This document shows, in pieces, positions 1 to 8,671 of a stretch of 64,000 nucleotides of DNA. Each line of letters starts with the position of its first letter. Within the stretch, counting starts at the first letter, position 1. Location: assembly GCF_020782245.1 (NCBI RefSeq), contig NZ_JAJGNP010000005.1, forward strand, positions 62,001-126,000, given 5' to 3'. The stretch is from Sphingobium soli (GTDB lineage Bacteria > Pseudomonadota > Alphaproteobacteria > Sphingomonadales > Sphingomonadaceae). The notes below the pieces were generated by a model. It had not been told where the DNA came from. It saw only the letters and a list, made by a program, of their open reading frames with translations, and searched no databases. The position numbers and the translations under genes are program-made.

Positions 1-1
1 G

Positions 2-157
2 CATTCGGGCCTGGGTCTGGCCATCGCCCGCTCCATTGTCGAAGGGCATCAGGGCCGCATCAGCATCGGCGACCGGGAGGATGCGCAGCGTGGCGCCAGC
101 TTCGTCGTGCGCCTGCCGATGGCGGTGGCGCGCGACCCCGGCATTGTTTCGGAATAA
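2..157 (+). CDS. C-terminal end of a sensor histidine kinase (probably ChvG-like), truncated by the window edge
   Basis: Only the last 51 residues are in the window. They start with the G2 box of a HATPase_c domain (HSGLGLAIARSIVEGHQG) and end in the usual final beta strand (GASFVVRLP) followed by a short tail. This is the ATP-binding lid region of a transmembrane histidine kinase. In alphaproteobacteria the kinase gene directly before hprK is typically chvG, partner of the ChvI response regulator in envelope/acid stress signalling, so that identity is inferred from context. The kinase core, sensor domain and phospho-accepting His lie outside the window. Confidence 0.85.
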   Translation, partial: HSGLGLAIARSIVEGHQGRISIGDREDAQRGASFVVRLPMAVARDPGIVSE

Positions 158-219
158 GACGGCGGGGCGACGCTCGCCCATTTTCATCGGCCGCGACAGG
201 CGTTAGAAGGGGCGGGATA

Positions 220-651
220 ATGGCGCGCGCCCTTTCCTCCGAAACGCTGCATGCGACCAGCGTGGCCATCGATGGCCGGGCCGTATTGCTGTGCGGACCC
301 AGCGGCGTCGGCAAGTCCGACCTTGCGCTGCGCCTGATCGACCGTGGCGCCACGCTGGTCAGCGACGATTACACGCTGGTCCAGCGCATCGACGGCGCGC
401 TGCGCGCCACCGCGCCCGACACGATCGCGGGGAAGATGGAGGTGCGCGGCCTTGGCATCGTGCCCATGCCCCATGGCGACGCGCCCGTCGCACTGCTGTG
501 CGACCTGTTCGACCAGGTCGACCGCATGCCGCCCGAAGGCCTGTCCCGCGCCGTCGCCGGGCTTCAGGTTCCGGTTATCAAAATTGCCCCGTTCGAAGTC
601 TCCGCCGCGATCAAGGTCGAACTGGCGCTCAGGACGCTGGCGCCGCGATGA
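220..651 (+). CDS. hprK: HPr kinase/phosphorylase, short alphaproteobacterial form
   Basis: At 143 residues this is only the C-terminal catalytic half of the Gram-positive enzyme (about 310 residues). The P-loop GPSGVGKS is at residues 26-33 and the HPrK/P family signature (MEVRGLGIVPMP) at about residues 73-84. It would phosphorylate a serine of HPr, whose gene lies three genes downstream. The start is supported by a purine-rich stretch (AGAAGGGGCGGG) just upstream. Its stop overlaps the rapZ start (ATGA), so the two are translationally coupled. The missing N-terminal domain is normal for alphaproteobacteria. Confidence 0.93.
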   Translation: MARALSSETLHATSVAIDGRAVLLCGPSGVGKSDLALRLIDRGATLVSDDYTLVQRIDGALRATAPDTIAGKMEVRGLGIVPMPHGDAPVALLCDLFDQVDRMPPEGLSRAVAGLQVPVIKIAPFEVSAAIKVELALRTLAPR

Positions 652-1586
652 CTGCATCCCACCCCAAATCGATCCTTTTGCTGTCGGGCCTGTCAGGCGC
701 GGGCAAGACCACCGCGCTCAAGACGCTGGAGGATATGGGCTGGGAAGTCGTCGACAATCTGCCGCTGATGCTGCTCGACCGGCTGCTCGACACGCCGCTG
801 CCGGTCGGCCATGGCGCGGATGCCGACCGGCCGCTGGCGCTGGGCATCGACGCGCGCACGCGCGGCTTTGACGCCGGCGCCATCGTGCGCCGCATCAAGG
901 GGCTGCGCGAACGCCACGGCCACGACATCGAAACCCTGTTCCTCGACTGTTCGGACGCGGAACTGGAACGGCGCTTTGCCGAAACCCGCCGCCGCCATCC
1001 GCTGGCGGCCGATCGCCCCGCCGCCGATGGCATCGCGCGCGAACGCGAACTCACCGAACCGCTGCGCCGATGGGCGAGCCAGGTGATCGACACCACCAGC
1101 TTTTCCAGCAACGCCCTGCAACAGGAAATGCGGGATCGCTTTTCGCGGCCCGGCCTGTCGGAACCGGTGCTGACCATCCTGTCCTTCGGCTTTTCGCGCG
1201 GGGTTCCGCGCAACGCCGACCTGATGTTCGACATGCGCTATCTGCGCAATCCGCATTGGGACGATGCGCTGCGGCCCAAAACCGGGCTGGAGGCCGACGT
1301 CGCGGCCTATATCGCGCAGGATCCCGCCTATGCGGACAGCGTGGGCCGGATCGAGGATCTGCTTGTCACGCTGCTGCCGCGCTATGCCGAAGGGGGCAAG
1401 ACCTACATCACCGTGGCGTTCGGCTGCACCGGCGGGCGGCACCGCTCCGTCCATGTCGCCGATCGGGTCGCGAGGCACTTGCAAGCGGCGGGCTTTTCGC
1501 CCACGGTTCTGCACCGCAATATAGAATCAGCGCCCCAGGACAGTCTGGAGAAGCGCCGGCCGGGAGGCCCGAAAGCAGAATCATGA
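648..1586 (+). CDS. rapZ: RNase adapter protein RapZ (YvcJ-type P-loop nucleotide-binding protein)
   Basis: The product is 312 residues with an N-terminal Walker A (GLSGAGKTT) near residue 14 and the family C-terminal signature VAFGCTGGRHRSV followed by HVADRVARHL. In enterobacteria RapZ delivers the GlmZ sRNA to RNase E and senses glucosamine-6-phosphate; in alphaproteobacteria the role is less clear, but the conserved link with PTS genes suggests cell-envelope precursor control. I chose the ATG that overlaps the hprK stop because the P-loop then lies at its usual distance from the N terminus. Confidence 0.95.
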   Translation: MTASHPKSILLLSGLSGAGKTTALKTLEDMGWEVVDNLPLMLLDRLLDTPLPVGHGADADRPLALGIDARTRGFDAGAIVRRIKGLRERHGHDIETLFLDCSDAELERRFAETRRRHPLAADRPAADGIARERELTEPLRRWASQVIDTTSFSSNALQQEMRDRFSRPGLSEPVLTILSFGFSRGVPRNADLMFDMRYLRNPHWDDALRPKTGLEADVAAYIAQDPAYADSVGRIEDLLVTLLPRYAEGGKTYITVAFGCTGGRHRSVHVADRVARHLQAAGFSPTVLHRNIESAPQDSLEKRRPGGPKAES

Positions 1587-1608
1587 CACAGGTGGGCCGC
1601 ACAAGCAC

Positions 1609-2013
1609 ATGATCGGACTCGTTCTCGTCACCCATGGGTCGCTGGCGACCGAATTCGTTGTCGCCATGGAACATGTCGTAGGGCCGCAGCAGCAGATTGC
1701 GACGATCTGCATCGGCCCGGAAGACGATATGGAATTGCGCCGCGCGGACATCGCTGCGGCGGTCGCGCGCGTCAATGATGGGGCGGGCGTCATCCTTCTC
1801 ACCGACCTGTTCGGCGGCACGCCGTCGAACCTGGCCATCTCGCTGCTCAAGGCCGGCGAGATCGAGGTGATTGCCGGCATCAACCTGCCCATGCTCATCC
1901 GCCTGGAAAGCGCGCGCAAGGTCATGGACGTGCGCGCCGCCGTCGCCGCCGCGCGCGAGGCGGGCCAGAAATATATCAGCGTCGCATCGGAATTGTTGGG
2001 CAGCACTGCATGA
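1609..2013 (+). CDS. PTS EIIA component, mannose/fructose family (regulatory)
   Basis: This 134-residue protein has the EIIA-Man fold signature: phosphorylatable His9 in LVTHG, and the DLFGGTPSN motif in the middle. It receives phosphate from HPr-His17, encoded by the next gene. No EIIB, EIIC or EIID permease genes are near, so it most likely serves in a regulatory phosphorelay rather than sugar uptake. It follows rapZ by 22 bases and its stop overlaps the HPr start (ATGA), which points to one operon. Confidence 0.92.
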   Translation: MIGLVLVTHGSLATEFVVAMEHVVGPQQQIATICIGPEDDMELRRADIAAAVARVNDGAGVILLTDLFGGTPSNLAISLLKAGEIEVIAGINLPMLIRLESARKVMDVRAAVAAAREAGQKYISVASELLGSTA

Positions 2014-2282
2014 ACGAATTCAGCCAGGACGTCCGCATCACCAACAAGCGCGGCCTTCACGCCCGCGCCAGCGCGAAATTCGTGACCCTGGCGAGCGGCC
2101 TGCCCGCTGACGTCACCGTCAGCAAGGACGGCCATCACGTCACCGGCACGTCGATCATGGGGCTGATGATGCTGGGCGCGGCGATGGGCGACCAGATCAC
2201 GATCAAGGCAACGGGGCCGGACGCCGCGCAGGCGCTCAGCCAACTCGTCACCTTGGTCGAGGACAAGTTCGGGGAAGAATAG
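2010..2282 (+). CDS. ptsH: HPr family phosphocarrier protein
   Basis: At 90 residues this is a standard-length HPr. His17 in the motif GLHARAS is the site phosphorylated by enzyme I. Ser48 in GTSIMGLMML matches the regulatory serine that HprK modifies. Having both sites next to a HprK gene supports dual control of this HPr by PEP-dependent and ATP-dependent phosphorylation. Enzyme I is not in the window; in related genomes it can lie further downstream or elsewhere. The gene is coupled to the EIIA gene by a 4-base overlap. Confidence 0.94.
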   Translation: MNEFSQDVRITNKRGLHARASAKFVTLASGLPADVTVSKDGHHVTGTSIMGLMMLGAAMGDQITIKATGPDAAQALSQLVTLVEDKFGEE

Positions 2283-2369
2283 GCGCGGCCGGCTGGCAAA
2301 GCGGCGCTGGCATATTTTTCCACTATGCGTGCGTCCTTCCGATAGGATCGCATTTCCTGGAGCCACCCC

Positions 2370-2966
2370 ATGACCATGATGCCCCCGCCACTGAACGCGC
2401 ATCGCCCCTCGATCCTTGTCCGCCATATCGCGGCGCTGGTCGGCATGGTCGCGCTCAGCGCGCCGCTGGCCGCCCAGACGGCCCCGCCCCCGCAACAGGG
2501 CACGATGGCGGTCGAAGCGCATCTTGCTGACGGCAGCCGCGACGGCACGACCGAAAGCGCGCGCGACGCCGCGGGAGAGGCGCTTTCGGCGCGCGGCTTC
2601 ACCTTGCTGGATGGCGCGGATCATGCGGCCTACTGGATGGAACTGGTCATCGACCGGTCCGACGTCGGCACCGGCGACGCAAAGGTCGCGCCGTCCAGCT
2701 CCAACCTTACGAATGGCGGCGTACCCGGAGCTGCGGGCTCCGTCTTCAAGGTGCCGCTGCCATCGGGCAAGTCGCGCCATGTCGCGCTGCAAAAAACGCG
2801 GCTGGACATGATCCTGCGCAAACGGGGCAGCGCGGCGTCGGTCTGGCGCGGATCGGCGGTCACGGTGCGGTCTGCGGACCAGCAGGACGCGGCGGCTACG
2901 GCGCTCAGCGGCGCATTGGTGCGCGCCTATCCGGCCCAGTCCGACGCCGTCATCGGCGTGCCCTGA
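2370..2966 (+). CDS. exported protein of unknown function
   Basis: The 198-residue product starts with a hydrophobic stretch (HIAALVGMVALSAPLAAQ) that ends in a good signal-peptidase I site, so a periplasmic location is likely. The mature part has no motif that I recognise; it alternates predicted helices and strands and has no cysteines. A possible GGAG-type ribosome site precedes the ATG. It is separated from ptsH by 87 bases and followed by about 260 bases without a gene. I cannot assign a function. Confidence 0.7.
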   Translation: MTMMPPPLNAHRPSILVRHIAALVGMVALSAPLAAQTAPPPQQGTMAVEAHLADGSRDGTTESARDAAGEALSARGFTLLDGADHAAYWMELVIDRSDVGTGDAKVAPSSSNLTNGGVPGAAGSVFKVPLPSGKSRHVALQKTRLDMILRKRGSAASVWRGSAVTVRSADQQDAAATALSGALVRAYPAQSDAVIGVP

Positions 2967-3227
2967 ACCGCTGGCCCTGCGCAATGCCGAAGGCCAGGAT
3001 AAGAGTTCCAATGTTGGATTTTATCTGATCTATCCTGCTGGATATCGTCCATCCAGCCTCTTGTGACACGCGCGCCGCGCCCGATCGTGAGGCGCCATCG
3101 GCCTGTAGCGTCGGGTTCGCGCAGGTGTCGCTTCAGTGTCGCGTCGCAGTCGCCTAGTGGTCGCTTCCGCCCGCAAAAGCGCCACGACACTGTGAACTTC
3201 GGACGCCTGACAGGTCGGACCGCCTCG

Positions 3228-4340
3228 TCAGCCCTCCTTCGCCGCGTCGATGCCCGCATCCTCCCCCCGCATCCGGGTGAAGATATTCCATGTCGCGATG
3301 AACAAAGCCGCGATCACCGGGCCGATGACGATGCCGTTGAAGCCGAACAGCTCCAGCCCGCCCAGCGTGGAGATGAGCACGACATAATCGGGGATGCGCG
3401 TGTCGCGGCCGACCAGGATGGGGCGGAGCACATTATCGACCGACCCGATCACCAGCGCGCCGCACACGACCAGCACCACGCCCTGCCACACCGCGCCGGT
3501 GGCGAACAGATAGATGGCGACGGGCACCCACACGATCGCGGTGCCGATCGCGGGCAGCAGCGAAAAGGCGCCCATGAGCACCCCCCAGAGCAGCGCGCCC
3601 TGGATGTCCAGCGCCCAGAAGACCAGCCCGCCGATCAACCCTTGCACGATGGCGACGACGATGCTGCCCTTGATCGTGGCGCGGGTGACGATGACGAACT
3701 GCTCGATCAAGGCGGTGCGCTGTCCCGCGCGCAGCGGCGCGGCGGCGGCGACCTTGCGCGCCAGCCAGTCGCCATCGCGCAACAGGAAGAAGGCCAGATA
3801 GAGCATGACGCCCAGCGCCACGAAGAAGCTGAAGGCGCTCTGCCCGATCTGGAACGCCTGGCCCGCCAACGTGCGGAAACTGCTGGTCAGCCCCCGCGTC
3901 ACCATTTCCTGCGCGGCATAGAAATTGGTGATGCCCAGCCGCTGGACATAGGGGCGCAACCAGTCGGGCAGCGCCGCGATCACGTCGTAGAACAGGCGAA
4001 CGAAATTGATCTCGCCCGACTGCACCTTGCCATAGAAAAAGGTCGCTTCCTGCAACAGCGCCGCGCCCAGGACGAAGGCCGGGACGATCACCACCAGCAA
4101 AATGAGGAGCAAGGTCAGCAGCGCCGCCGCATTGGTCCGCCCCGGCATCTGCGCGCGGATGCGATGATGCACCGGAGCGAACACGATCGCGACGATGACG
4201 CCCCACAGGATCGCGGCGAAAAAGGGTTCGATAACCAGAGCGAAGGCGACCGACACCAGCAGCACGAAGCCAAGGAAGAAGCCATCTTCCAGCTTGATCG
4301 ACAGGTGCATGGGCGGCGGCGGATCGGAATCGGGTGTCAT
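3228..4340 (-). CDS. AI-2E family (PerM-type) multi-span membrane transporter
   Basis: The product is 370 residues with about eight hydrophobic segments arranged as in the AI-2E/PerM family: two N-terminal hydrophobic stretches, a soluble middle segment, then a C-terminal block including the family motif region near LIGGLVFWALDIQGALLWGV. Members export autoinducer-2 or other small molecules, or act as Na+/H+ antiporters; the substrate cannot be told here. I chose the internal ATG giving MTPDSDPPPP because the longer frame adds a Cys-rich, unconserved-looking stretch. It stands alone, divergent from the methyltransferase gene. Confidence 0.88.
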   Translation of the reverse strand: MTPDSDPPPPMHLSIKLEDGFFLGFVLLVSVAFALVIEPFFAAILWGVIVAIVFAPVHHRIRAQMPGRTNAAALLTLLLILLVVIVPAFVLGAALLQEATFFYGKVQSGEINFVRLFYDVIAALPDWLRPYVQRLGITNFYAAQEMVTRGLTSSFRTLAGQAFQIGQSAFSFFVALGVMLYLAFFLLRDGDWLARKVAAAAPLRAGQRTALIEQFVIVTRATIKGSIVVAIVQGLIGGLVFWALDIQGALLWGVLMGAFSLLPAIGTAIVWVPVAIYLFATGAVWQGVVLVVCGALVIGSVDNVLRPILVGRDTRIPDYVVLISTLGGLELFGFNGIVIGPVIAALFIATWNIFTRMRGEDAGIDAAKEG

Positions 4341-4463
4341 GGCGCATCCTTGGCAAAATCCTTGCGCCAAATCCATCGCCCTGCGCGGGGCAAGCCTGTC
4401 CTTTTGCGCTTGTGCCCGCTAAGGAAGCCGCCTGTTTATCTCCAGCATGGGCATATCGGCGCA

Positions 4464-5264
4464 GTGGCACGTGAAATCACCGGTTTTTCCAACCCGCTGG
4501 TCAAGCGCGTCCGTAGCTTGCGGGAAAAGAAATATCGCAAGGCCGAAGGGCTGTTCCTGGCCGAAGGGCTACGCATCCTGACCGAAGCGCGCGAGGAAGG
4601 CGTGCTGCCCGAAATGCTCTTCCATGCCGGCGCCACACACCCGCTGGCGCTGGAACTGATCGACGCGATCGAGGCGGCGGGCGGCGACGTCATCGTCACC
4701 ACGCCCGATATCCTGTCCAAGATCAGCGGCAAGGACAATGCACAGGCACTCGTCGGCGTCTATCGCGACCGGCTGACGCCGCTGGCCGCGCTCGACCGGA
4801 GCAGCGCCGACATCTGGATCGTCGCCCAGTCGCTGCGCGATCCCGGCAATCTGGGCACGATATTGCGCACCGGCGACGCAGTCGGCGCGGGCGGCCTCAT
4901 CCTGATCGACGACTGCGTCGATCCCTTCTCGGTCGAATCGGTGCGCGCCAGCATGGGCGCGCTCTTCACCCAGTCGATCACGCAGGCGCGATGGGAAGAG
5001 TTCCTCCCCTGGCTGCGCGGCGGCGCGGGGCAGTTGATCGGCACCAGCCTCAAGGCCACGCAGGATTATCAGGAGCCGGCCTATCAAAGCCCCAGCTTCC
5101 TGCTGGTCGGCAACGAGGCCCAGGGCCTGCCCGCCGACTATGAAGCGCAATGCGACCTGCTGGTCAAAATGCCGATGCGCGGCAAGGCCGACAGCCTCAA
5201 TGCCGCGGTGGCCACTGCGGTGATGGCCTATGAGCTGCTGAACCAGAGGCGAAAGACATCATGA
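4464..5264 (+). CDS. TrmH/SpoU family RNA 2'-O-ribose methyltransferase
   Basis: The protein (266 residues from a GTG start) has an N-terminal substrate-binding SpoU_sub_bind-like part (VKRVRSLREKKYRKAEGLFLAEG) and a C-terminal SPOUT domain. The SPOUT motifs are visible: LRDPGNLGTILRTGDAVG, then LLVGNEAQGLP, then a final segment MRGKADSLNAAVATAVMAYE. It would use S-adenosylmethionine to methylate a ribose in rRNA or tRNA. The frame stays open far upstream, but that part is antisense to the AI-2E gene, so I start at the GTG just before the conserved domain. A repeat element begins 2 bases after the stop. Confidence 0.9.
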   Translation: MAREITGFSNPLVKRVRSLREKKYRKAEGLFLAEGLRILTEAREEGVLPEMLFHAGATHPLALELIDAIEAAGGDVIVTTPDILSKISGKDNAQALVGVYRDRLTPLAALDRSSADIWIVAQSLRDPGNLGTILRTGDAVGAGGLILIDDCVDPFSVESVRASMGALFTQSITQARWEEFLPWLRGGAGQLIGTSLKATQDYQEPAYQSPSFLLVGNEAQGLPADYEAQCDLLVKMPMRGKADSLNAAVATAVMAYELLNQRRKTS

Positions 5265-5266
5265 CT

Positions 5267-5345
5267 GTCATCCCGGCGAAGGCCGGGATCTCACTTTTCT
5301 TTACCGCGACAAAGGCAGAGAGATGCCAGCCGTCGCTGGCATGAC
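5267..5345. repeat. palindromic REP-type doublet
   Basis: Two 26-base arms (5267-5292 and 5320-5345) are inverted relative to each other with a 27-base spacer. Each arm is itself a hairpin: CCCGGCGAAGGCCGGG in the first, TGCCAGCCGTCGCTGGCA in the second. The arms share the outer GTCAT...ATCTC but differ inside, and the differences keep each small stem paired, which suggests selection for structure or a mobile REP/BIME-like origin. It directly follows the methyltransferase stop and may also act as its transcription end. Confidence 0.8.
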
Positions 5346-5367
5346 GAATTCCGGGGGGCGAAAAAAC

Positions 5368-6642
5368 GTGACACAGACCAGCGGCGTCGGCGAAATGTGG
5401 CGGCACAAGCGCGTGCTCGCGGCCAGCCTGATCGGCACGGCGGTCGAATTTTACGACTTCTACATCTACGCCACCGCCGCCAGCCTGATTTTTCCCGCGC
5501 TGTTCTTTCCCGCATCCTCCCCCACCGCGCAACTCATGGCCTCCTATGGCAGCCTTGCTCTCGCCTTCTTCGCGCGGCCGCTGGGCGCGGCGGTGTTCGG
5601 CCATTATGGCGACCGGGTCGGGCGCAAGGCGACGCTGGTGACGTCGCTGATGCTGATGGGTGGCTGCACGCTGGCGATCGGCTTCCTGCCCACCCATGCG
5701 CAGATCGGCTGGTGGGCGCCGCTGATCCTCTGCCTGCTGCGCTTCGGCCAGGGTCTTGGCCTGGGCGGCGAATGGGGCGGCGCGGCGCTGCTGGCGGTGG
5801 AAAACGCGCCGCCGGGCTGGCGCGCGCGTTTCGGCATGTTCCCGCAGCTGGGCGCGCCGGTCGGCTTCATCGCCGCCAACGGCCTGTTCCTGCTCCTTGA
5901 CACCGTATTGTCTGAAGCCGATTTCCTCGCCTGGGGCTGGCGCCTGCCATTCCTGGGCAGCGCAGTGCTGGTGTTCCTGGGCTTGTGGGTCCGCCTCAAA
6001 CTCACCGAAACGCCCGAATTTGCAGCGGCGCAGGCGGAAGCGCCACCCCCCGCCCTGCCGCTCGCCACGCTGCTGCGCGATCATCTGGGCGCGGCCATTG
6101 CCGGCACCTTCGCGGTCGTCGCCTGCTTTGCCGTCTATTATATCGCCACCGCCTTCGCGCTGGGCTACGGCACCACGACATTGGGCATCGACCGCAGCGT
6201 CTTCCTGTCGCTGCAACTCGGCGCCATCCTGTTCATGGCAGTGGGCATTGTGCTGGCCGGCTGGTGGTCGGACCAGCGTACGCCCACGCGCGTGCTGGCC
6301 TGGGGCTGCGCGGGCACGACGCTGATGGGACTTGCCTTCGGACCGATGATCGGCACGGGCGCGCTGCTCCCTATCTTCGCGATCCTGGCGATCGCCCTGT
6401 TCCTGATGGGCTTCGTCTACGGCCCGCTGGGCGCCTATCTGCCCGCGCTCTTCCCGATCCAGCTGCGCTATACCGGCGCGTCCTTCGCCTTTAACCTTGG
6501 CGGCATCATCGGCGGCGCGCTCGCCCCGATCGTCGCGACCTGGCTGATCGCGGCGCAGGGTGTGGCGCTGGTCGGCCTCTACATGACCGCGGCCGCAGCC
6601 ATCAGCCTCGCGGGCCTGTGGTGGACCAGCCGCGCCACCTGA
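5368..6642 (+). CDS. MFS transporter, metabolite:H+ symporter (MHS) type
   Basis: The product (424 residues from the GTG) shows about 12 hydrophobic segments and the MHS signatures: GTAVEFYDFYIYATAA in helix 1, GDRVGRKATL in loop 2-3 and GLGLGGEWGGAALL in helix 4. Such carriers import organic acids, sugar acids or osmolytes with protons; the substrate is not predictable. In-frame ATGs upstream lie inside or at the edge of the palindromic repeat, so I start at the GTG preceded by a GGGGGG-rich ribosome site. The gene converges with a small membrane-protein gene 4 bases downstream. Confidence 0.87.
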   Translation: MTQTSGVGEMWRHKRVLAASLIGTAVEFYDFYIYATAASLIFPALFFPASSPTAQLMASYGSLALAFFARPLGAAVFGHYGDRVGRKATLVTSLMLMGGCTLAIGFLPTHAQIGWWAPLILCLLRFGQGLGLGGEWGGAALLAVENAPPGWRARFGMFPQLGAPVGFIAANGLFLLLDTVLSEADFLAWGWRLPFLGSAVLVFLGLWVRLKLTETPEFAAAQAEAPPPALPLATLLRDHLGAAIAGTFAVVACFAVYYIATAFALGYGTTTLGIDRSVFLSLQLGAILFMAVGIVLAGWWSDQRTPTRVLAWGCAGTTLMGLAFGPMIGTGALLPIFAILAIALFLMGFVYGPLGAYLPALFPIQLRYTGASFAFNLGGIIGGALAPIVATWLIAAQGVALVGLYMTAAAAISLAGLWWTSRAT

Positions 6643-6646
6643 TCGG

Positions 6647-6961
6647 TCAGCGCAACATGCGCACCGCGATCCAGGCGCTGGGCAAGCCGATAACCAGCGC
6701 AACGCCCAGCGCATAGACCAGGAAGAAGACCATGGCGAAGACGACCATCCCGGTCGTCCCGCCCGGTTCCTGCGGCTGCGGCCCCGCCAGCGTGATTACC
6801 AGCATCACGGCAAAGGCGATCAGCGCCAGCAGGGGAAAGGCGGACGCCGCGACCAGCACCTGCCGCCCGGCGCTCAGGTCCGGCCAGCGGCCAAGACTGA
6901 ACTTCGCCGCGCCGAAGCTCATCAGGATCGCCAGCAGCGCCGACCCGACCAGAAAGCCCAT
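6647..6961 (-). CDS. small membrane protein, three predicted spans
   Basis: The 104-residue product has three strongly hydrophobic segments (starting at MGFLVGSALLAILM, VAASAFPLLALIAFAVML and MVVFAMVFFLVYALGVALV) joined by short loops. No catalytic or binding motif is visible. It begins 5 bases after the stop of the exported-protein gene upstream on the same strand, so the two are probably co-transcribed. I used the ATG directly before the first span; a longer frame would overlap the upstream gene. Function unknown. Confidence 0.7.
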   Translation of the reverse strand: MGFLVGSALLAILMSFGAAKFSLGRWPDLSAGRQVLVAASAFPLLALIAFAVMLVITLAGPQPQEPGGTTGMVVFAMVFFLVYALGVALVIGLPSAWIAVRMLR

Positions 6962-6966
6962 CGTCC

Positions 6967-7425
6967 CTAATCCGCGCAAGGCTGCGGCGGCAGCGTCTTG
7001 CCGGCACCGTCCAGCGACTGCACCGCAAACCGCCCGTCCGCATAGCGGACCGTCACAATGTCCCGTGCGCGCAAGTCGCCCCACAGTTGACGAAAGGCCG
7101 GCGACCGCGCCGCATCCGCAATATGCACGTCGCCCCGCTTATCCGTCATGAAGCGCGTTTCGCGCGACCCGGAGCGCGAGGAGGCTATGAGCCGCAACTG
7201 GCTATCGGGCGGCGGTGCCTGCCCTTTGATCTGCGCCATGATCGTCACCGCCCTGCCCTTGCACGACAGGTTAAGCGCGCCGCCTGTGGGCGAATCCCAT
7301 TGCCCGGTCAGATACTCGCTAACGCCGTTCTGATAGGCATAGGTCCACATGGATTTCCCCGACGCCGGCAGCGCGGCTGGCAGGGCGATGACGGCGACCG
7401 CCGCAAGTCCCGATATGATGCGCAT
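6967..7425 (-). CDS. exported protein of unknown function (small, two Cys)
   Basis: The 152-residue product starts with a clear signal peptide (MRIISGLAAVAVIALPAALPASG). The mature part has one Cys in its first third (LNLSCKGRA) and one near the C terminus (PPQPCAD), spaced so that a disulfide is possible. The general pattern resembles small periplasmic proteins of the IalB type, but I do not see enough to claim that family. A GAGG-type ribosome site precedes the chosen ATG. It forms a likely two-gene unit with the small membrane protein that follows. Confidence 0.65.
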   Translation of the reverse strand: MRIISGLAAVAVIALPAALPASGKSMWTYAYQNGVSEYLTGQWDSPTGGALNLSCKGRAVTIMAQIKGQAPPPDSQLRLIASSRSGSRETRFMTDKRGDVHIADAARSPAFRQLWGDLRARDIVTVRYADGRFAVQSLDGAGKTLPPQPCAD

Positions 7426-7495
7426 CTCTATCTCCTCGCCATCACGGAAGGATAAGCGCGCCTGGCGGCCCCGAGGTTCCCGGAGGGCCCGGGAC

Positions 7496-7525
7496 AAAAA
7501 AAGGCGGCGAGCCGAAGCCGCCGCC
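7496..7525 (-). terminator. Rho-independent terminator after rplS
   Basis: Read on the minus strand, a 7-bp GC stem (GGCGGCG with CGCCGCC, 9-base loop) is followed by seven T residues. It lies about 30 bases after the rplS stop and ends the ribosomal-protein transcription unit. Confidence 0.85.
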
Positions 7526-7557
7526 TTTCCTTACCCTCAGGTCTGATCGCGCGGCGA

Positions 7558-7926
7558 TCAGCCTTCGCTGCGGGTGTCGCGGCGCTCGGCGATACGAGCG
7601 CGCTTGCCGGTGCGGCCACGCAGATAATAGAGCTTGGCGCGACGCACGACACCGCGGCGAACGACAGTGATCGAATCGATGTTGGGCGAATAGAGCGGGA
7701 ACACACGCTCCACGCCTTCGCCGAACGAAATCTTGCGCACGGTGAAGTTGGATCCCATGCCCTTGTTCGAGCGGGCGATGCACACGCCTTCATAATTCTG
7801 GACGCGGCTGCGGTCGCCTTCCTTGACCTTGACGCCCACGCGCAGCGTGTCGCCGGGGCGGAAGTCGGGAATATCCTTGGCGAGGGCGGCGATGCTTTCC
7901 GCCTCGATCTGCTGGATGATGTTCAT
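7558..7926 (-). CDS. rplS: 50S ribosomal protein L19
   Basis: The product is 122 residues, the normal length, with the conserved N-terminal [10 protein letters not shown], the central core [20 protein letters not shown], and the C-terminal motif [20 protein letters not shown]. It sits at the 30S-50S interface of the ribosome. The start is fixed by the family N terminus. It follows trmD by 7 bases, as in most bacteria, and is closed by a strong terminator. Confidence 0.98.
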   Translation of the reverse strand: MNIIQQIEAESIAALAKDIPDFRPGDTLRVGVKVKEGDRSRVQNYEGVCIARSNKGMGSNFTVRKISFGEGVERVFPLYSPNIDSITVVRRGVVRRAKLYYLRGRTGKRARIAERRDTRSEG

Positions 7927-7933
7927 GTCACAC

Positions 7934-8671
7934 TCAGTCCTTGGTCGTTCGTTGCGCACCAGAGGGCGGCTGGTCCCGAACGCCGATATGACGTTCCCAA
8001 AGGTCCGGCCGCCTTAGCCGTGTATCCTCCTCCGCCCTTTGTTTCCGCCAGGCGGCGATTTTCGCATGATCCCCCGATCGCAACAGTTGCGGGATCGTGC
8101 GCCCCTCCCATTCCACCGGGCGGGTATAATGCGGATATTCGAGCAAGCCCGTTTCGAAGGATTCCTCGACTCCGCTGGAAGCCGCGCCCATTACACCGGG
8201 AAGCAGCCGCACGCAAGCGTCGAGCAGCAGCAGCGCAGCCATTTCCCCGCCCGACAGGATGATGTCGCCCATGCTGACCTGTTCGATGGCGCGCGCTTCG
8301 AAAATCCGCTCGTCAAACCCCTCGAACCGGCCGCACAATATGGTCGCGCCCGGCCCGGCGGCCAGGTCGCGCACACGCGCCTGCGTGATCGGGCGTCCGC
8401 GCGGCGTCATCGCCAGCACCGGCAGGTCGGGCCGCTTGTCCAGCGCATGATCCACCGCCTTGCCCAGCACGTCGGCGCGCAACACCATCCCCGCGCCCCC
8501 GCCCGCCGGCGTATCGTCCACGGTGCGGTGCTTGTCCGCCGCGAAGGCGCGGATCTGGATTGGGTCACACGCCCATTTCCCCTCGGCCAAAGCCCGCCCT
8601 GCAAGCGACACGCCCAGCGGTCCGGGAAACATTTCCGGATAGAGCGTGAGGATCTGCGCGGTGAAGGTCAT
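7934..8671 (-). CDS. trmD: tRNA (guanine37-N1)-methyltransferase
   Basis: This 245-residue SPOUT enzyme makes m1G37 in tRNAs, preventing +1 frameshifts. The start [17 protein letters not shown] is the conserved N terminus, followed by the [13 protein letters not shown] motif, the knot region [12 protein letters not shown] and the later [19 protein letters not shown] segment. Its ATG overlaps the stop of a small membrane-protein gene by 4 bases. Normally trmD directly follows rimM; here about 2.5 kb of other genes separates them. Confidence 0.97.
   Translation of the reverse strand: MTFTAQILTLYPEMFPGPLGVSLAGRALAEGKWACDPIQIRAFAADKHRTVDDTPAGGGAGMVLRADVLGKAVDHALDKRPDLPVLAMTPRGRPITQARVRDLAAGPGATILCGRFEGFDERIFEARAIEQVSMGDIILSGGEMAALLLLDACVRLLPGVMGAASSGVEESFETGLLEYPHYTRPVEWEGRTIPQLLRSGDHAKIAAWRKQRAEEDTRLRRPDLWERHIGVRDQPPSGAQRTTKD

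Noticed and set aside
3063..4463. Long 5' extension of the open frame that ends in the TrmH-type methyltransferase
   Set aside because: It is antisense to the AI-2E transporter, low in complexity (Arg, Asp, His, Gln-rich) and has no domain; the conserved protein starts at about 4464.
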